Shown here piece by piece: positions 1-11,878 of a DNA stretch of 64,000 bases (position 1 is its first letter; every line of letters begins with the position of its first letter). Source of the DNA: Eucalyptus grandis (lineage: Eukaryota; Streptophyta; Magnoliopsida; Myrtales; Myrtaceae); assembly GCF_016545825.1 (NCBI RefSeq), contig NC_052621.1:15798910-15862909 (forward strand), in the 5' to 3' direction. The position numbers and the translations under genes were made by a program. Below the pieces are notes generated by a model. That model made no database searches. It was given only the letters and a program-made list of their open reading frames with translations, and was not told the origin of the DNA.

Positions 1-1957
1 AAATAATTTTTTAGCTTTTTTTTTCTTTTAATCTAATTTAAATAATATTTGGATAAAAAATAATTTAAAAATACCTCATGAAAAATCAAAATTAATTTAA
101 ATATGCCATGTCAGTATTTTCTGTTAGTCAAATTGTCAATATTAATTTTAGGATTTGATTGTACCAATTTGATAATTTTTATGACCTATTTGTGTTTTTT
201 GTAAGTTTTATGACTCAATTACACTTTTGTGACAAGTTTTAGGACTTCTAATGTACATATCCCTCAAAGCCCTAATTGTTCCATTGATACTTTGGTCACA
301 AATTGTTCCATCGTACAATCTAATTGGTCATTGCAATCTATGGATTTCATATGAGCACCATAACTTCTATTCAATTACTTAAGTGTCATAATTTTTAAAA
401 AAACATTCATCACAAGTGTCATATCAGATTAGATATTCAATTTTTTTGTAAAATGTTTTAAAAAGGTTATGTCATTCAAATTATCAATGAAAAAGTTATA
501 ATACTCAAATGAATGGCCTATGAAGTTATGACTTTCAAGTGATCAAATAAAAAGTTGTAGCACTCACTAGTGCCACACAAAAATATGGTACTTGTGTCCT
601 TATCTTTATATGTGAGAGATGAACAAGTGTTACGTCCTTTGAAATACTTAAAAAAAGAAAAAAAAAGGAGGCTATTGAATAGGGTTATTAACTCCATGTT
701 GGACCATTCACAAGGCCAGAGCTGGCAATCATCAAGAGGCGAATTTAAGACGGTCGTCCCCATTGTCCTCCTTGCCCAATACGATTCTCGCAACCCACGA
801 GCCCCTTTTCTTCTCCTCTCATTCACACCCCAACACCCAACATTGAATGTATTTCCATGATCACCCTCCATTTTATTTTTATATTCCCAATTATGGGTCC
901 CTATAATTTGTCTTTTCATGCACCAAATCAATCAAGATTTTTCCCCACCCCCATAATAAATTCTCCCTCCTCCTCACTCCAGCACCACCATTTACACCTC
1001 CCATGTTCTCTCTATAATGAGAAGTTTCTTGAATGGAAGATGCCTAAGGTCTCCATCACCACCATAAATTGCCAACCTTTCTTGGCAGGGGGGAAATGCT
1101 TGGAGTTAAAGAGATCAGTGGCAAGTCAAATCCACATCAAATTGCGGGAGATGACACCGAATTAGGATCTTCTCGTACACTAATGTTAGCGAAAGATCTA
1201 CGTGGTACAAGATGTGATCTACATCTTTTTCCTTTTTTTTTTTTGAGTGCATGCAACTTTATGAATTAATCCTAAAGTCGCACAAATTTCGCCTTTTCGT
1301 ATTGGTAAAAAAATAGGAAAATGTGTAATTTGAATAAGTTTATTGAAAGAAAAATCATAAAAGTACGAATGGAAGGTTATGGTGGTCTAGGGGGAGGGAA
1401 ACGTATAAATTCAACGAATCAAAAACTTGCAATGTCACTCAGGAACAAGTCATTACTGTAAATGGAGTTCATCACAAAATCAGGATCACCTCGTGCCAGT
1501 CACTTTGATTGTCCAGTTTGTAATGATCGGTTGATCAAGGAAACTTGAATAACTTTGTACTTACTAGTGATGGAATAAGGTCATTATTAGAAGGGTTGGA
1601 TACCCAAAAGCCCTGCAAAGACTCCTCGCATTAACTTATCGAAGTCTAAAAACTTGTGGTAAAAGTAAATTTTAGATAGCGCAGTTAATTTTTCAAAACT
1701 AATAATAAAATGGTACAATCGATTTTTTTTTTCCTTTAAATGTGTCAACTTTGAATGAGAGAATAATTCAATGTGACGTTTTTTTTTCTTTATTATATGC
1801 ATTTTTCTTATCGGACACTTAACGCTTGGATGGTACTAAATAAATTCGATGCCATTATAACATAAAACCTAAAAGCTAATGATGAGAATTGCGTGTTTTT
1901 TTTTTGCCCAATTTCTTTTCATTTATTCTATGTCCTTTTTAACTTCTTAATCAGGTT
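1..1957. other. AT-rich intergenic sequence, no gene seen
   Basis: This stretch is AT-rich with many homopolymer runs. Short open frames on both strands lack recognisable domains and start contexts and look like chance. No RNA gene or clear repeat was recognised before the hAT-like element beginning at 1966. Confidence 0.6.
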
Positions 1958-1965
1958 GTTTTAAC

Positions 1966-3548
1966 TAGGGGTGGATAATGAGAATCGTTTGAATTGAAAA
2001 CTGTTCAAACCATACTAGGCTGGCCGATTTTGGGCCGTTCCCACTAGCAGTGGTCTAGTTCTTGATTCCTATTCTTGGAACAGGTGATCGGTCGATCCGG
2101 TTCCAGGTTCCAGGGTGGGAGCGAATCTCAAGAATTGGACTAACCGGAGTAGACGGAACAAACAAGGCTAATGTCACCATATTGTTTTACTGTTGTGCAT
2201 GTAGAGAGAATGTTTTGGCCTACAAGTCTACAGACAACCCTTATCAAGACGAAATGGTCTTAGATTCAATTTCATTTTGCCTCTCCACCAATTGGCCAGG
2301 ACACATGGGGTGTTACGGGAAATAAAAGTTGAATGGTGGTTATGCTTAGTGCCCTTGTTTGGATCGAATGCAATTGTGGAGGTCCTCTCCAGATGTTTGA
2401 GCAAAGTGGTTGTCGTACTATAACAACATGCCTTAGCTGTCTATGCTTGAGAGAACTAATCTGCAATGAAACATGATGGTACTTGAATACATGTGCTTTC
2501 TTGCACTAGTTATGATGCGTGATGGGGTGAGTGATTCAAGAATGGAGATTTTTTTTTTTTTTTGTGGGGATTTTTGTGGTTAAGTGTATGGAGTAGTGTA
2601 TACGGTAAAGAAACAAAGAGGAATAAGAAAAGATAGAACGATCTCCTCCCAAGGTATAAAGGCCACGCCACCAACCGAGGTTGAGGATCGAGATTTACGA
2701 AGCTCACCACCAAGGCCTAAAGCTTCCACCAACCAAGGATAAAGCACTTCGGGATAGGAGAAGCTCACCACCAAGGCCTAAAGATTCCACCAGCCAAGGA
2801 TAAAGGGCTTCTTGGCTCACCACCAAGGAGTGATCTATGCTCCAAGGATAAAGAAACCGAAAGGAGTTATCCACTCTCCAAATGAGTTCACTCAAGCAGA
2901 GGAAATCTCACCATTTTCATTCATGAAATTCGTATCTCCCCTACATTTGATAGTTTCCCCTACTTATAGGAGGATTTTAGCCTTAGGAAATATTAAAAAC
3001 AAACTTTAATAACCTAGGAATTAAACGTTTGACTCTTGAGCTACATAAAAATAAAAACAGCTAGGAACTTAATAAAAAACAATTATTAACACGGGAACTA
3101 AATGCCTTTAATCGTCGGCCTTCCACATTCTCGAACCGTTAGCTTTTCGTGTTCTTGAACCTTTGGCTTTCCATATTCTTGAACCGCATTCGTGAACTTT
3201 TAGCCTTCCCATAATTCGAACTCCTCCCTTGACCAGAAAATAATCCTCCTGAAACTTCATCAATTAGTCATACAAGACATCTAAAATGGCCTCTCATTAA
3301 TACCTATCGATATACCACAAAGTACTGATAAGTAATTAACATTATTCATTCAAAATGACCAATCGAATAACATAATGCCCAACTTCTTTATTGGCTTGGA
3401 TAAGCATTGATGGTTCTGAGTTGGTCGATGGAGCTACGTTGGATGCACCCGCATCAAGTTATCAGCAAATTGACCAGTTCCATGGGACTAGGCTAACTGA
3501 TCCTCAATCCTAGATATTGGAAATCGGATTGGAAACTGATCACTCCTA
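1966..3548. mobile_element. Non-autonomous hAT-like element
   Basis: The left end reads TAGGGGTGGA and the right end CACTCCTA, so the termini are short inverted repeats of the TAGGGGTG type common in plant hAT elements. The 8 bases just outside are GTTTTAAC (1958-1965) and GTTTCAAC (3549-3556), matching at 7 of 8 positions, which is the target-duplication length of hAT. No transposase frame is present, so it is non-autonomous. The interior holds G+C-richer sequence near both ends and an apparently foreign block around 2500-3300. Ends and duplication are seen directly; the superfamily is inferred from them. Confidence 0.6.
2702..2835. repeat. Short tandem repeat array, about 50-61 bp units
   Basis: Roughly two and a half imperfect direct copies of a unit beginning GCTCACCACCAAGG and continuing with a CCAAGGATAAAG segment start near 2702, 2763 and 2814. 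Downstream is a CCTACTTATAGG stretch that looks like a weak LTR-type promoter. The block is probably a piece of an older retroelement sitting inside the hAT-like element. No coding function is proposed. Confidence 0.45.
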
Positions 3549-3556
3549 GTTTCAAC

Positions 3557-4293
3557 AGTGGCCATTACCACTACCACTGCTACTTATGATCATTGACGCC
3601 GGCTACCCTTCATGCGCATTAATCTAATACGACCACCACTATCTGTTAACTGGTCACATTCTTCTAAGTCAAGATCTAATGGGTGGAGAAGGAATTGAAA
3701 AGTTCTTAATTGGGCAAATATCAGTTTTTGAACCCACGTTCTTCTTTGCTTTCTTAAATGCCCAAATTGCTCGGTCAACACGTTCATAAAAGTGCTTATA
3801 CCAATAAGACAGAGAATCGGTGTTTGTGGTAGTAAATAGGACTGACTGCGTCCACGATGGGGGGCGGTGGTCGCTTTGCCGAAGTAAGTTTTGTAGGACA
3901 ATAGAGAAGGAGAGAAAACAATGAAATAACCAGAAACAAAAAATATATAAAAAAATCCTTTGAATGTTAGGGTGAATTGTACTTTTTTGGCACCACGCGC
4001 TAATAAAAAGCGCATGATAGAAAAAAAATCACATTAGATTTTTTCATCATCCAATATTAATAGAATCAACGAAGAAATTTGAATTTATAAATTTTAAATA
4101 TAATATAGCTTAATTATAATAATATTTTTTTTGGTCGAAGCTTAATTATACTATTTAAAACTTTAGGAATTAGTCAAACTTTTGGTACACATTTCATATG
4201 ATGCACTTATCCCTGAAAATCTCGTTATTAAATAGTTCAATGATTGAAGTGCGTTTACATATCGATTCTATGAAGAATTTTAGGGGAATAAGG
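3557..4293. other. Intergenic, no recognisable gene
   Basis: A 141-codon open frame on the - strand (3590-4015) has no recognised domain, low-complexity stretches and no sign of a gene structure. I regard the stretch as non-coding. Confidence 0.5.
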
Positions 4294-4309
4294 GTCATAT
4301 TACACATTA

Positions 4310-4551
4310 TTATTATTTTTTTTTGATGATCAATGATCCGCCGAGAATGCCATTTTTGGCTTACGCCAATTCGGGGTCTCACGAGCCTCCGCAATGGAAG
4401 CCCAACGGCGACTATATCTCGGAGGAAGCTGGCCCAGCAACCCATCGCCGGGTTTCCCTCACTTAAATTACTAGCACCGTGGGGATTCGAATTCTCGACC
4501 GCATCGAAGCAGAGGAGAACGAATACCAGCGCGGCTATCCACGGATGGGTA
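4310..4551 (-). mobile_element. tRNA-derived SINE with 16-bp target duplication
   Basis: An exact 16-bp direct repeat, GTCATATTACACATTA, lies at 4294-4309 and 4552-4567 and brackets about 242 bp. Just inside the left copy is a T-rich run with TTA triplets, that is, an A-rich tail on the - strand. Read on the - strand, the 5' part contains TAGCCGCGCTGG, close to a pol III A box, and about 50 bp further AATTCGAATCC, close to a B box. Tail, long target duplication, size and boxes together define a tRNA-type SINE. It has no coding capacity. Confidence 0.8.
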
Positions 4552-4567
4552 GTCATATTACACATTA

Positions 4568-5214
4568 GTTCGGGCTAGCCCATCCCAAGAAGTCCCTCCT
4601 CCACCGGTTATTCGTAACCAATCTTCTTCTGAGGTATTATATGGTTCACTTGTCTTATTTTTGTTGTTGTTTGGTGCCCCTTGTTCTTCTTCAACTTCTT
4701 GAAAGTATCAAACATGACTGTTTGCACGGCTCGTTGTTCTCTTAGTTATGACATTGAAAATGACGGATATAGATGTTGAGATAGTCCTTTTGATCATCTT
4801 CCCTTATAATGTCATTTTTGAAGAAAGCATAATGTTCTCGTTACTTTTTTCATTTGATGCTATTTTTCAGAAGGTATTAAACATATTGAAAATATTTATC
4901 ACTTTACTCGACATTACCTTGATCGAGAACTCTGGAATCTTAATTTTGTCCATGTCCTTTCGGCTATTGCGGACGGTTTTACGATTACTGTTCATCCCGC
5001 CCTGTTTTCTCTATTTTCTCTCCCAAATTCCACCTTGAATTTGAATAGGGTGCTAGAGATTCTTACATTTTAAAAATAAAAGTTCTTGGAGATATTTTGC
5101 TATGTGTAGATATTTGGGTAATGCTAAAAGTACATCTGCCATCATTTAGGATATCTTTTTCTCGTTTGATTTTTGTATAGTCTCTATAAAGATTATACTT
5201 AATATACATGCTTT
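4568..5214. other. Intergenic, no recognisable gene
   Basis: AT-rich sequence with a 96-codon + strand frame (4748-5038) rich in hydrophobic residues but with no known motif and no flanking gene signals. Nothing supportable was seen here. Confidence 0.45.
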
Positions 5215-5955
5215 GTTCGTTTCATGGAAAATAATTTATTGGAAAATATTTTCAAGATTTTTTGGCATTTGTTTCATGGAAAATGAACTAGTGAAGAAAT
5301 ATGTTTTCCACTATTGGAAAAAACACTTTTAAAAGTAGGAAAAAGGATTTTTACTTTTTAAATGGAGAGCATTTTTCATAATTTCTTTCACTTCACTTTC
5401 TTTCGCCAAACAAATTTTCTTTTTATTTTTATGTTTTATTTTATTTTTTTTTAAATTGAGTTTTTAATTTTTTTTCCTTTTTCTTTTTCCCTTTTTTCTT
5501 CTTCTTCCTTGAACAATTCTCGGCTAGCAACTGGCTATTGGCGAGCTTTGGCCTTGCCATAGGCTAGTGAGGCTCGACTAGCGACTGGCTATTGATAAGC
5601 TCACTCGAGGTTGGAGCTCGCCGATGGCCGTTGCCATAGTCGATGACCGGCCAAGGCCAAGGAAGAAGAAGAATAGGAAAAAAAAAAAAAGAAAAGAAAA
5701 GGCCAAGGAAGAAGAAGAGAAAAAGAAAAAAAGGAAGGAAAAAATTAAAAATTGAAAAATCGATTTTAAATGTAAAAGTAATAAAAAATTATTGAAAATG
5801 AGTGCATGCAAGAAAATATTTTTCTTATCAAATAGCGAAAAATATTTTCTAGTTCATTTTCAAATTTTAGCCGAATATTGAAAAATATGGTTATTTTCCT
5901 GGAAAATGGCTTCTTCGAAAACAATCTCCAGAAACACTACATTTTCTGCAAAATA
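5215..5955. mobile_element. Foldback/MITE-like repeat with GC-richer core
   Basis: The outer parts are imperfect inverted repeats: both arms contain GAAAATGAACTAG followed by an A/T-rich stretch and CTAT, in opposite orientation. Between them are T-rich and A-rich (AAGAAGAAG) arms around a core of GGCTAGCGAC/GGCCAAGG-type words. The same overall plan (AT arms, purine/pyrimidine spacers, GC-rich core) is seen in the element at 25880-26605. A clear target duplication was not found, so the ends are approximate. Confidence 0.45.
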
Positions 5956-6813
5956 AGGGGAGAAATAAGTGAATGATATTTAGTTGTTTTCTCACATATT
6001 TTATCTTGATAATTTTCATTAATTAAAAATTACATTACATAATGCACAAAGAAATAAGTTAGAAACAAAAATTACAACAGATAATATTACTTTTTTCAAA
6101 TTTTGCAGCTCAAATAATCCGATGTTTGCGTAACATGAAAGGTCCGATACTTTTCAAGCCATATTTTTTATGGATATTATCTTTTACAGTTACGGTTTGA
6201 AAGACGACTCAAATTTTGGTGGGAAAGTACAAAAAGTAATTTGGAGATTGGGCGTCCTCAAAAGTTACTTGTGAAATCTATATAGGTTCTTCAAAATTTG
6301 AAAATAAAAAATGTTTTGAGTCTAAGAAAATCATATAAAAAAATATATACAATCATACATGTCAGGATTTAAATATTTTTACAGTATTAGATATTTAGCG
6401 TCAAATAAAATTCAATGATGAGATGTGTGAATTTTGCAAATAGTTTGAAGTAGAATTCATCCCAAATAAGTTCGCAAAATAACTAACCTCTTCCAACCAA
6501 AAAACATAGGAGCATTAACGTAAGTGATGACGATGGAAGCACTCAGTTTCATTCTTTTGGAGCAAGTCTTATATACACCAAGCACATTTGAGCCAATTTT
6601 ATCTCAATTTTAGATTACGTGAACGGATTCATACCATCAATGGTCCAATCTAGAAAAAAACAATTTAGGATCTGAAGAAAGAGGGTTTAGCATATTTGCT
6701 CAGCGAGTATACACACGCATACATACAAAACGTCGGCATCCTCTGCGACCGTATTAATTTCTTTATCCCATTTATGTCGCTGACCTTTCTTCCCCGCCCA
6801 TCCCTCCATAATT
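5956..6813. other. Upstream intergenic region of the MYB gene
   Basis: AT-rich sequence without recognised repeats or genes, grading into the MYB promoter. A CT microsatellite lies at 6814-6830, a common feature of plant core promoters and 5' leaders. Confidence 0.45.
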
Positions 6814-6848
6814 CCTCTCTCTCTCTCTCTGGTAGTGACTGTTGCAAT

Positions 6849-6859
6849 TTATATAAACA
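6849..6859 (+). promoter_or_regulatory. Candidate TATA box of the MYB gene
   Basis: TTTATATAAAC lies 52-62 bp upstream of the MYB start codon and just downstream of the CT run at 6814-6830. If used, transcription would begin near 6880-6890 and the leader would be only about 25-30 nt, short for a plant MYB, so an upstream start is also possible. Confidence 0.4.
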
Positions 6860-6910
6860 GAGAGAAAACTGGTTCAATCGGCTTTTGGTTTTTGGTGATT
6901 TCGGGGGCAA

Positions 6911-7367
6911 ATGGGTAGATCCCCGTGCTGTGACAAGGTGGGATTGAAGAAAGGGCCGTGGACACCTGAAGAAGACCAGAAGCTCCTCGCTTACATCGAA
7001 GAGAACGGCCATGGAAGCTGGCGTGCTTTGCCTTCCAAAGCTGGTATCGTGTGCTTTCCCTCATCTTTCCCCTAAATTACTCTCCGAGAATACAAGATAA
7101 AATATCCCAGCAATTCTTCATCTTTCTTTCTTTTAGGGTTCCTTTTTTTCCCCAGTTTGTCGGTTTTGCTCATTATTGCTGCCTCTTCTTCTTGCTCCTC
7201 CTCCTCCTCCTCCTCCTCCTGTGCACTAAACATAGGTCTTCAGAGATGCGGGAAAAGCTGTAGGCTAAGATGGACTAATTATCTTAGACCTGACATCAAG
7301 AGAGGGAAGTTCAGCTTACAAGAGGAACAGACCATAATTCAACTCCATGCCCTTCTTGGCAATAGGT

Positions 7368-7404
<37 letters not shown>

Positions 7405-9013
7405 TACCAACGTTCTTCCATCTTTTTCTTTTTGGCTTCATCATAAATCAAAGGATTCAACCTCCACCTTTAGCAGTTCAGTTCGGAGGTCATTACTGAT
7501 TTTCTTTTTCCTTTTGCGAAAAATCATGTGTGTGACATTTACAGTCTAAGATATCCTCGCTCATCGCCCATTCTTTTTTTTTTCTCCCAAAAAATGGAGC
7601 TGATGAGCAGTTTACTGCAACTTGTGGAGATGGATGTGATAGTCTGATCCTCTCAGTAACTCTCAGCTACCCAAGACAAGAATGGCGATCTCCGCGAAAT
7701 CTCATGGAAAGATCAGCTTTTTGATTTCTCGGTTTCAGAAAGTTTGCTAAATTTGTTTTACCAACGAACAAATTTGTTTGTGTACCAAAAAAGTACAGAA
7801 AAACAGTTTTTTATTGTGCCTGAATGTTCTGATGACAGAGACCCTGATTTTCAGTCTGGTGCCTAAATTTGCGTTACCAAGAAAGGGAAAGAGTTTTGCT
7901 CTTTCATAAGCATTCTTAAACTAAAGTTGAGATGAAGAAAAAGAGCAAAAATCCTTCAAATGATTAGTTTCAGCACCTACCAATATTATCGTGTTTTTTT
8001 TTTGCTTATTAATGTCCTTTCTGCGGCTATTTCTCCTTAGGTGGTCGGCCATAGCAACTCATTTACCGAAGCGAACAGACAACGAGATCAAGAACTACTG
8101 GAATACGCATCTGAAGAAGAGATTGGCGAAAATGGGAATTGACCCAGTGACCCATAAGCCTAAAAATGACGCCCTAGTCTCTAGTGACGGTCAATCCAAG
8201 AGCGCGGCTAAGCTCAGTCACCTGGCTCAGTGGGAAAGCGCTCGGCTCGAAGCTGAAGCCAGATTGGCTAGAGAATCGAAATTACGTTCGCAGTCATTCC
8301 AGCATCACCACAGCAGCAGCAACAGCAGCCAGGTTTATTCCGCGGCTTCCGCTTTGGCTTCCACTTCAGCTGCACCGCCCGGCCTCGTCAAAAAAGCCAC
8401 CGCCCCACTGCCACCATCATCACCGCAGTCTCTTGACACTCTCAAAGCTTGGACCGGTAGCTCATGGCCGTCAACCAAGTCCGGCGAAGGTAGTGGCGGT
8501 GCTGGAGGTTCAGCCAACGGGATCGCTGGCGATCTTGAGTCTCCTACTTCGACACTCACTTTCTCCGAGCCTATGAACGTGCTTTGTGAGAATCCCAAGC
8601 AAATGATCGAGTTTGTCGGTTCGTCGGGGTCATCCGACTCCGGGATGATCAAAGAAGAAGGTGAACAAGAGTGGAAAGGCCTTGAAAGCTCAATTACGTT
8701 GCCAGAGTTCAAAGAGGGTATGGGGAACAACGCGGTCTCATTTACATCCACGTTCCCTGAAATGACAATGTCCCTAGAAGGTCCCTGGACTCCGGAGTCA
8801 CTGAGGGCGAGTAGCGTGCATGGTAACGTGGAAAATAACGACATGGAAGAAGGGTTCACTAGTCTTTTGCTTAATAGCTCCGGCGACCAGAGTTTATCAG
8901 ATGGCGGTGGTGAATCTGACAAACGTAGTGATTACTATGAGGATAACAAGAATTACTGGAATAGCATCCTTAATTTGGTGAACTCTTCGCCATCTGAGTC
9001 CCCAATGTTCTAG
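6911..9013 (+). CDS. MYB106: R2R3-MYB transcription factor, MIXTA-like (MYB16/MYB106 class)
   Basis: Three exons, 6911-7043 (133 bp), 7236-7365 (130 bp) and 8041-9013, encode 411 aa; the first two lengths are the canonical R2R3-MYB sizes and all splice sites are GT-AG. The start [18 protein letters not shown] is the standard N terminus. R2 spans about residues 14-62 and R3 about 67-115, with the usual Trp spacing and the recognition segment [17 protein letters not shown]. The motif [19 protein letters not shown] (about 150-168) marks subgroup 9, and the C terminus [19 protein letters not shown] matches MYB16/MYB106. The bHLH-interaction signature in R3 is absent, as is usual for this clade. 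Family members act in the nucleus and promote conical or papillate epidermal cells and cuticle and wax synthesis. MYB16 and MYB106 cannot be separated from sequence alone. The gene appears intact. Confidence 0.93.
7366..8040 (+). other. MYB intron 2 with CT microsatellite
   Basis: This 675-bp intron starts with the GT donor at 7366 and ends in TTAG at 8040. A pure CT repeat occupies 7371-7400 right after the donor. Intron 1 (7044-7235) contains a CTC/TCC-rich repeat near its acceptor (about 7194-7220). Both are length-variable sequence close to splice sites. Confidence 0.75.
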
Positions 9014-10880
9014 AAATCATAAATTAGTAAGCTTCACAAGCTTCTCCATGATTTGTGTGTGAGGAAAAACTCTTGTGCAAGTCCCCCTTCCTCAATCATA
9101 GCACAGCCGAGAGCCCTAAAGTGACTTTAAGCTGTCATATTAGTGAAGTGAGATTCATAGGAAAGGTAATCATTTGGTAGCCAACAAGCTCTTGGTTTCT
9201 TCCACAGGTTTCAACATGAGATACATATCGATTTCCCTGAGCTGGAAAGGAACAAAAGCTGCTTGTGAAGCTTGTCTCTCAAGCGAAATGTTAATAGTTC
9301 AGTTCAGCCTCCCCTTTCTTCACTGCTACTTGTTTTTTCTTTTCAGAATGATGTAAAAAACTTGACTCAGCTTTTTCTTTGGGCAAGAAAACTCGACTCA
9401 GCAGCGAACTCTTTATCGTTATCATTATTACAACTTTCTTTTTAAGGGCTTGTTAATTATTTATTTTATTAGAGGGTTCGTTTCTTGATTTCATCATCTC
9501 CACATCTAGCTTCTGATGGTTCAGGGGGTGCGTGGTCCAACTACTTCATATAGAAACTTACTGTATAAGTAGGGATGTATGAAAAAAAGAGAAGAGAGAG
9601 TAGGGATGTATGAAGTGAACAGCTCACTGCACATTAATAAATATGTGCTTCATATTAATAGTTCATGGAGTGACCATCTGCCATAATAATTTATGATGGA
9701 GTCTGTTTCTGATGGTTGGTTATACGTCACATTCTGGCTCAAAAGAGTGTTAATGCAAGAAGACAGAACTTGATTGCTGTTTCTTTGTTCTCAAGGAACA
9801 GAAATCACCATCATCAATTTCAGAAAAAAATAAGGCGACATTAAAGTCCACACGAAGTTCTATATAAATGGTTCAAATCACACTTAACATATAGAAAAAG
9901 GAAGATCAAAATTGGGACATGTGTTTATCACACATCGAATTCTCCTGTACTCTTGTAAGCTGAAGAGTGGACCTTTGTGGCATTGGGGTGAAGAGTGACT
10001 GATTAGAAAGGATGATATAATTGATTTATAGGAGTCGCATCATGATGATTGTGTTAGAAGTTTTAAGCTAAGACGGTTATTAACTCTGAGGAGTTTTGAA
10101 AGAGAGGTTGATTTCTTGTGCATAAATTGGCCGGAGCTGATGTCTCTCCTAATGAGGCTATGATAAGCTAAAAAAGTTGTTGTGAAGTGTTCTGTATGTC
10201 TTAATCGAGGGAATTGATGCCCAAGCTAGATTGGGTGTGATATAATTCGGTGTGAAGATGTGATTTGACATACTATTATTAAGAACAATTTTTGGAAGGA
10301 AGACCAACCTGGTGTTTTCAGTTCACCAAGCGCCTCACAGGCTATTCCACGATGAATAATCTGTTAGCCCATGACAAATGTTGAGCACATTGTGAGATCG
10401 AATACTAGACAGGTGAAATGACCATTCCGTAAAGAAAGAATAAAAATTGTACCATGAGGAAAAACACAGATATTCAAACCTTATAAACTTAAAGCTTCGT
10501 GAATTGCCGACATGTTCTGTGTTCATCATCATCCAGCATTGGTAGCTGAAACGATATTAAAGAAATTCTGCACGGTAAATTTTAAAAGATGTGTCCATTG
10601 GGAAAGGAACATGATGTTACATATCATTTTATAGTAAGAGAATTTGATGTTATATATAACGAATAATACTCATCTTGACAACAAGACAATTCGAACCCTA
10701 TTGCTTGACTAATGGTCTAAATAATATATTTACATATATATGCGTATATATATAATGTTTTTGGTTAGTAACTAGTGTGGCACCATTTAAGTTATTATTT
10801 TAAAATGTAGATTTGAAGCAAAAGGTTGTGTTCTTTTATTTGTCAATATAGAAACCCCACTATATGAGTTGATAGCGTTT
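9014..10880. other. MYB 3' UTR and intergenic region
   Basis: The first few hundred bases are probably MYB 3' UTR, with T-rich stretches and possible polyadenylation words. Beyond about 9500 the sequence is ordinary AT-rich intergenic DNA. A short direct repeat, GTAGGGATGTATGA, occurs twice near 9570-9615. No other gene was recognised. Confidence 0.5.
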
Positions 10881-11878
10881 TGCCGGTTTTGTTTCCCGGG
10901 AAAGTCTTTTACCAAACATTGCATTTTAGGTTTTTTAGGAGACTCGGGTTCTGTGTTGAATCCAAAAAGAGAATGTCAAAAGCAATGGTAAATTTTATTT
11001 TCAACTTGTATGTACAGCCTTGACAATTGATATTCAAATGACTCAAAGACCAATAGCTTCCGAGTACAAATTACACCGGAATTTAATCAACAATATAATT
11101 TGAACACAAGTAGTTAGATAGCCTATATTTCGAACTCAAATAATGTCGGAATTAATCTACAATGCAGCATGTTTTAGGCGTATAGTTGGAATCTAATCAA
11201 TAGCGATACCTTTGGATAGGAAACACAATGCCAAAATTTAATCAACGACGCTGAGCTTGTGGAACAACATCGAAATTCAATTGATGATGTTGAACTAGAT
11301 AAAGACACGTCGGAATTTGATCAATGATGGGAATCTTGAAAAACTACAACTAAAATGCAATAAAGTAAAATTAAAGTAAAGATAGTTGTTGTGTTGTTTG
11401 AGGGGGTTCTCGTTGAACAAGTTGCAGTATTTATAGGGCAAATTGGTAGCCATTAGTCGATTACTTCTCCTTGGGCACCACTCTCCAAACTCTCCATGTT
11501 TTCCTTTTCTTTTGTCAACCTCATCCATAATCAATTGTTTCTTGACTTGTCGATGACGCTCCCACGACTTGCCCATCAAGTAAATAATGGCTTCCATATT
11601 TTTATGTGCATTTTGCGCAACAATTATTCTTGCCTGGGCTTTGATGCTAATTCCACTGAAATTCCAAGTTTGATGAATTACTCCCATAGCCTGACACATG
11701 GCAATTAATTACCTTGCCATCACCTCTAATATTTATGTCTAGAATCCTATCAACACTTAGCTCACATAACCTTCATAAATGCTGATTGCTCTCAGCTTCC
11801 ATGAACAAAATGAGGCATTTCACTTTTATTATTCCCTTCGTGGCCAACATGTGACAACATGGGTAATTTTGGGTATCA
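10881..11878 (-). repeat. Candidate 3' LTR copy of the Tat element
   Basis: This block is clearly similar, in the same orientation, to 39633-40602, through shared segments such as ACTCAAAGACCAATAGCTTC and GGGCACCACTCT. On the - strand it could run from TGATACCC to CGGCA, the expected TG...CA ends. The adjacent internal sequence shows no convincing polypurine tract. The two copies differ at many positions, so if they are a pair the insertion is old. Confidence 0.5.

Noticed and set aside
3590..4015. 141-codon frame on the - strand
   Set aside because: No recognisable domain, no splice or promoter context, and the composition is like the surrounding intergenic DNA.
4480..4500. A tRNA gene suggested by a B-box-like ATTCGAAT word
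   Set aside because: No cloverleaf can be formed around it; the A/B boxes belong to the SINE with its target duplication and A-rich tail.
8335..8922. 195-codon open frame antisense to the MYB exon 3
   Set aside because: It is the complement of a conserved MYB coding exon, has no domain, and its openness follows from codon bias of the sense strand.
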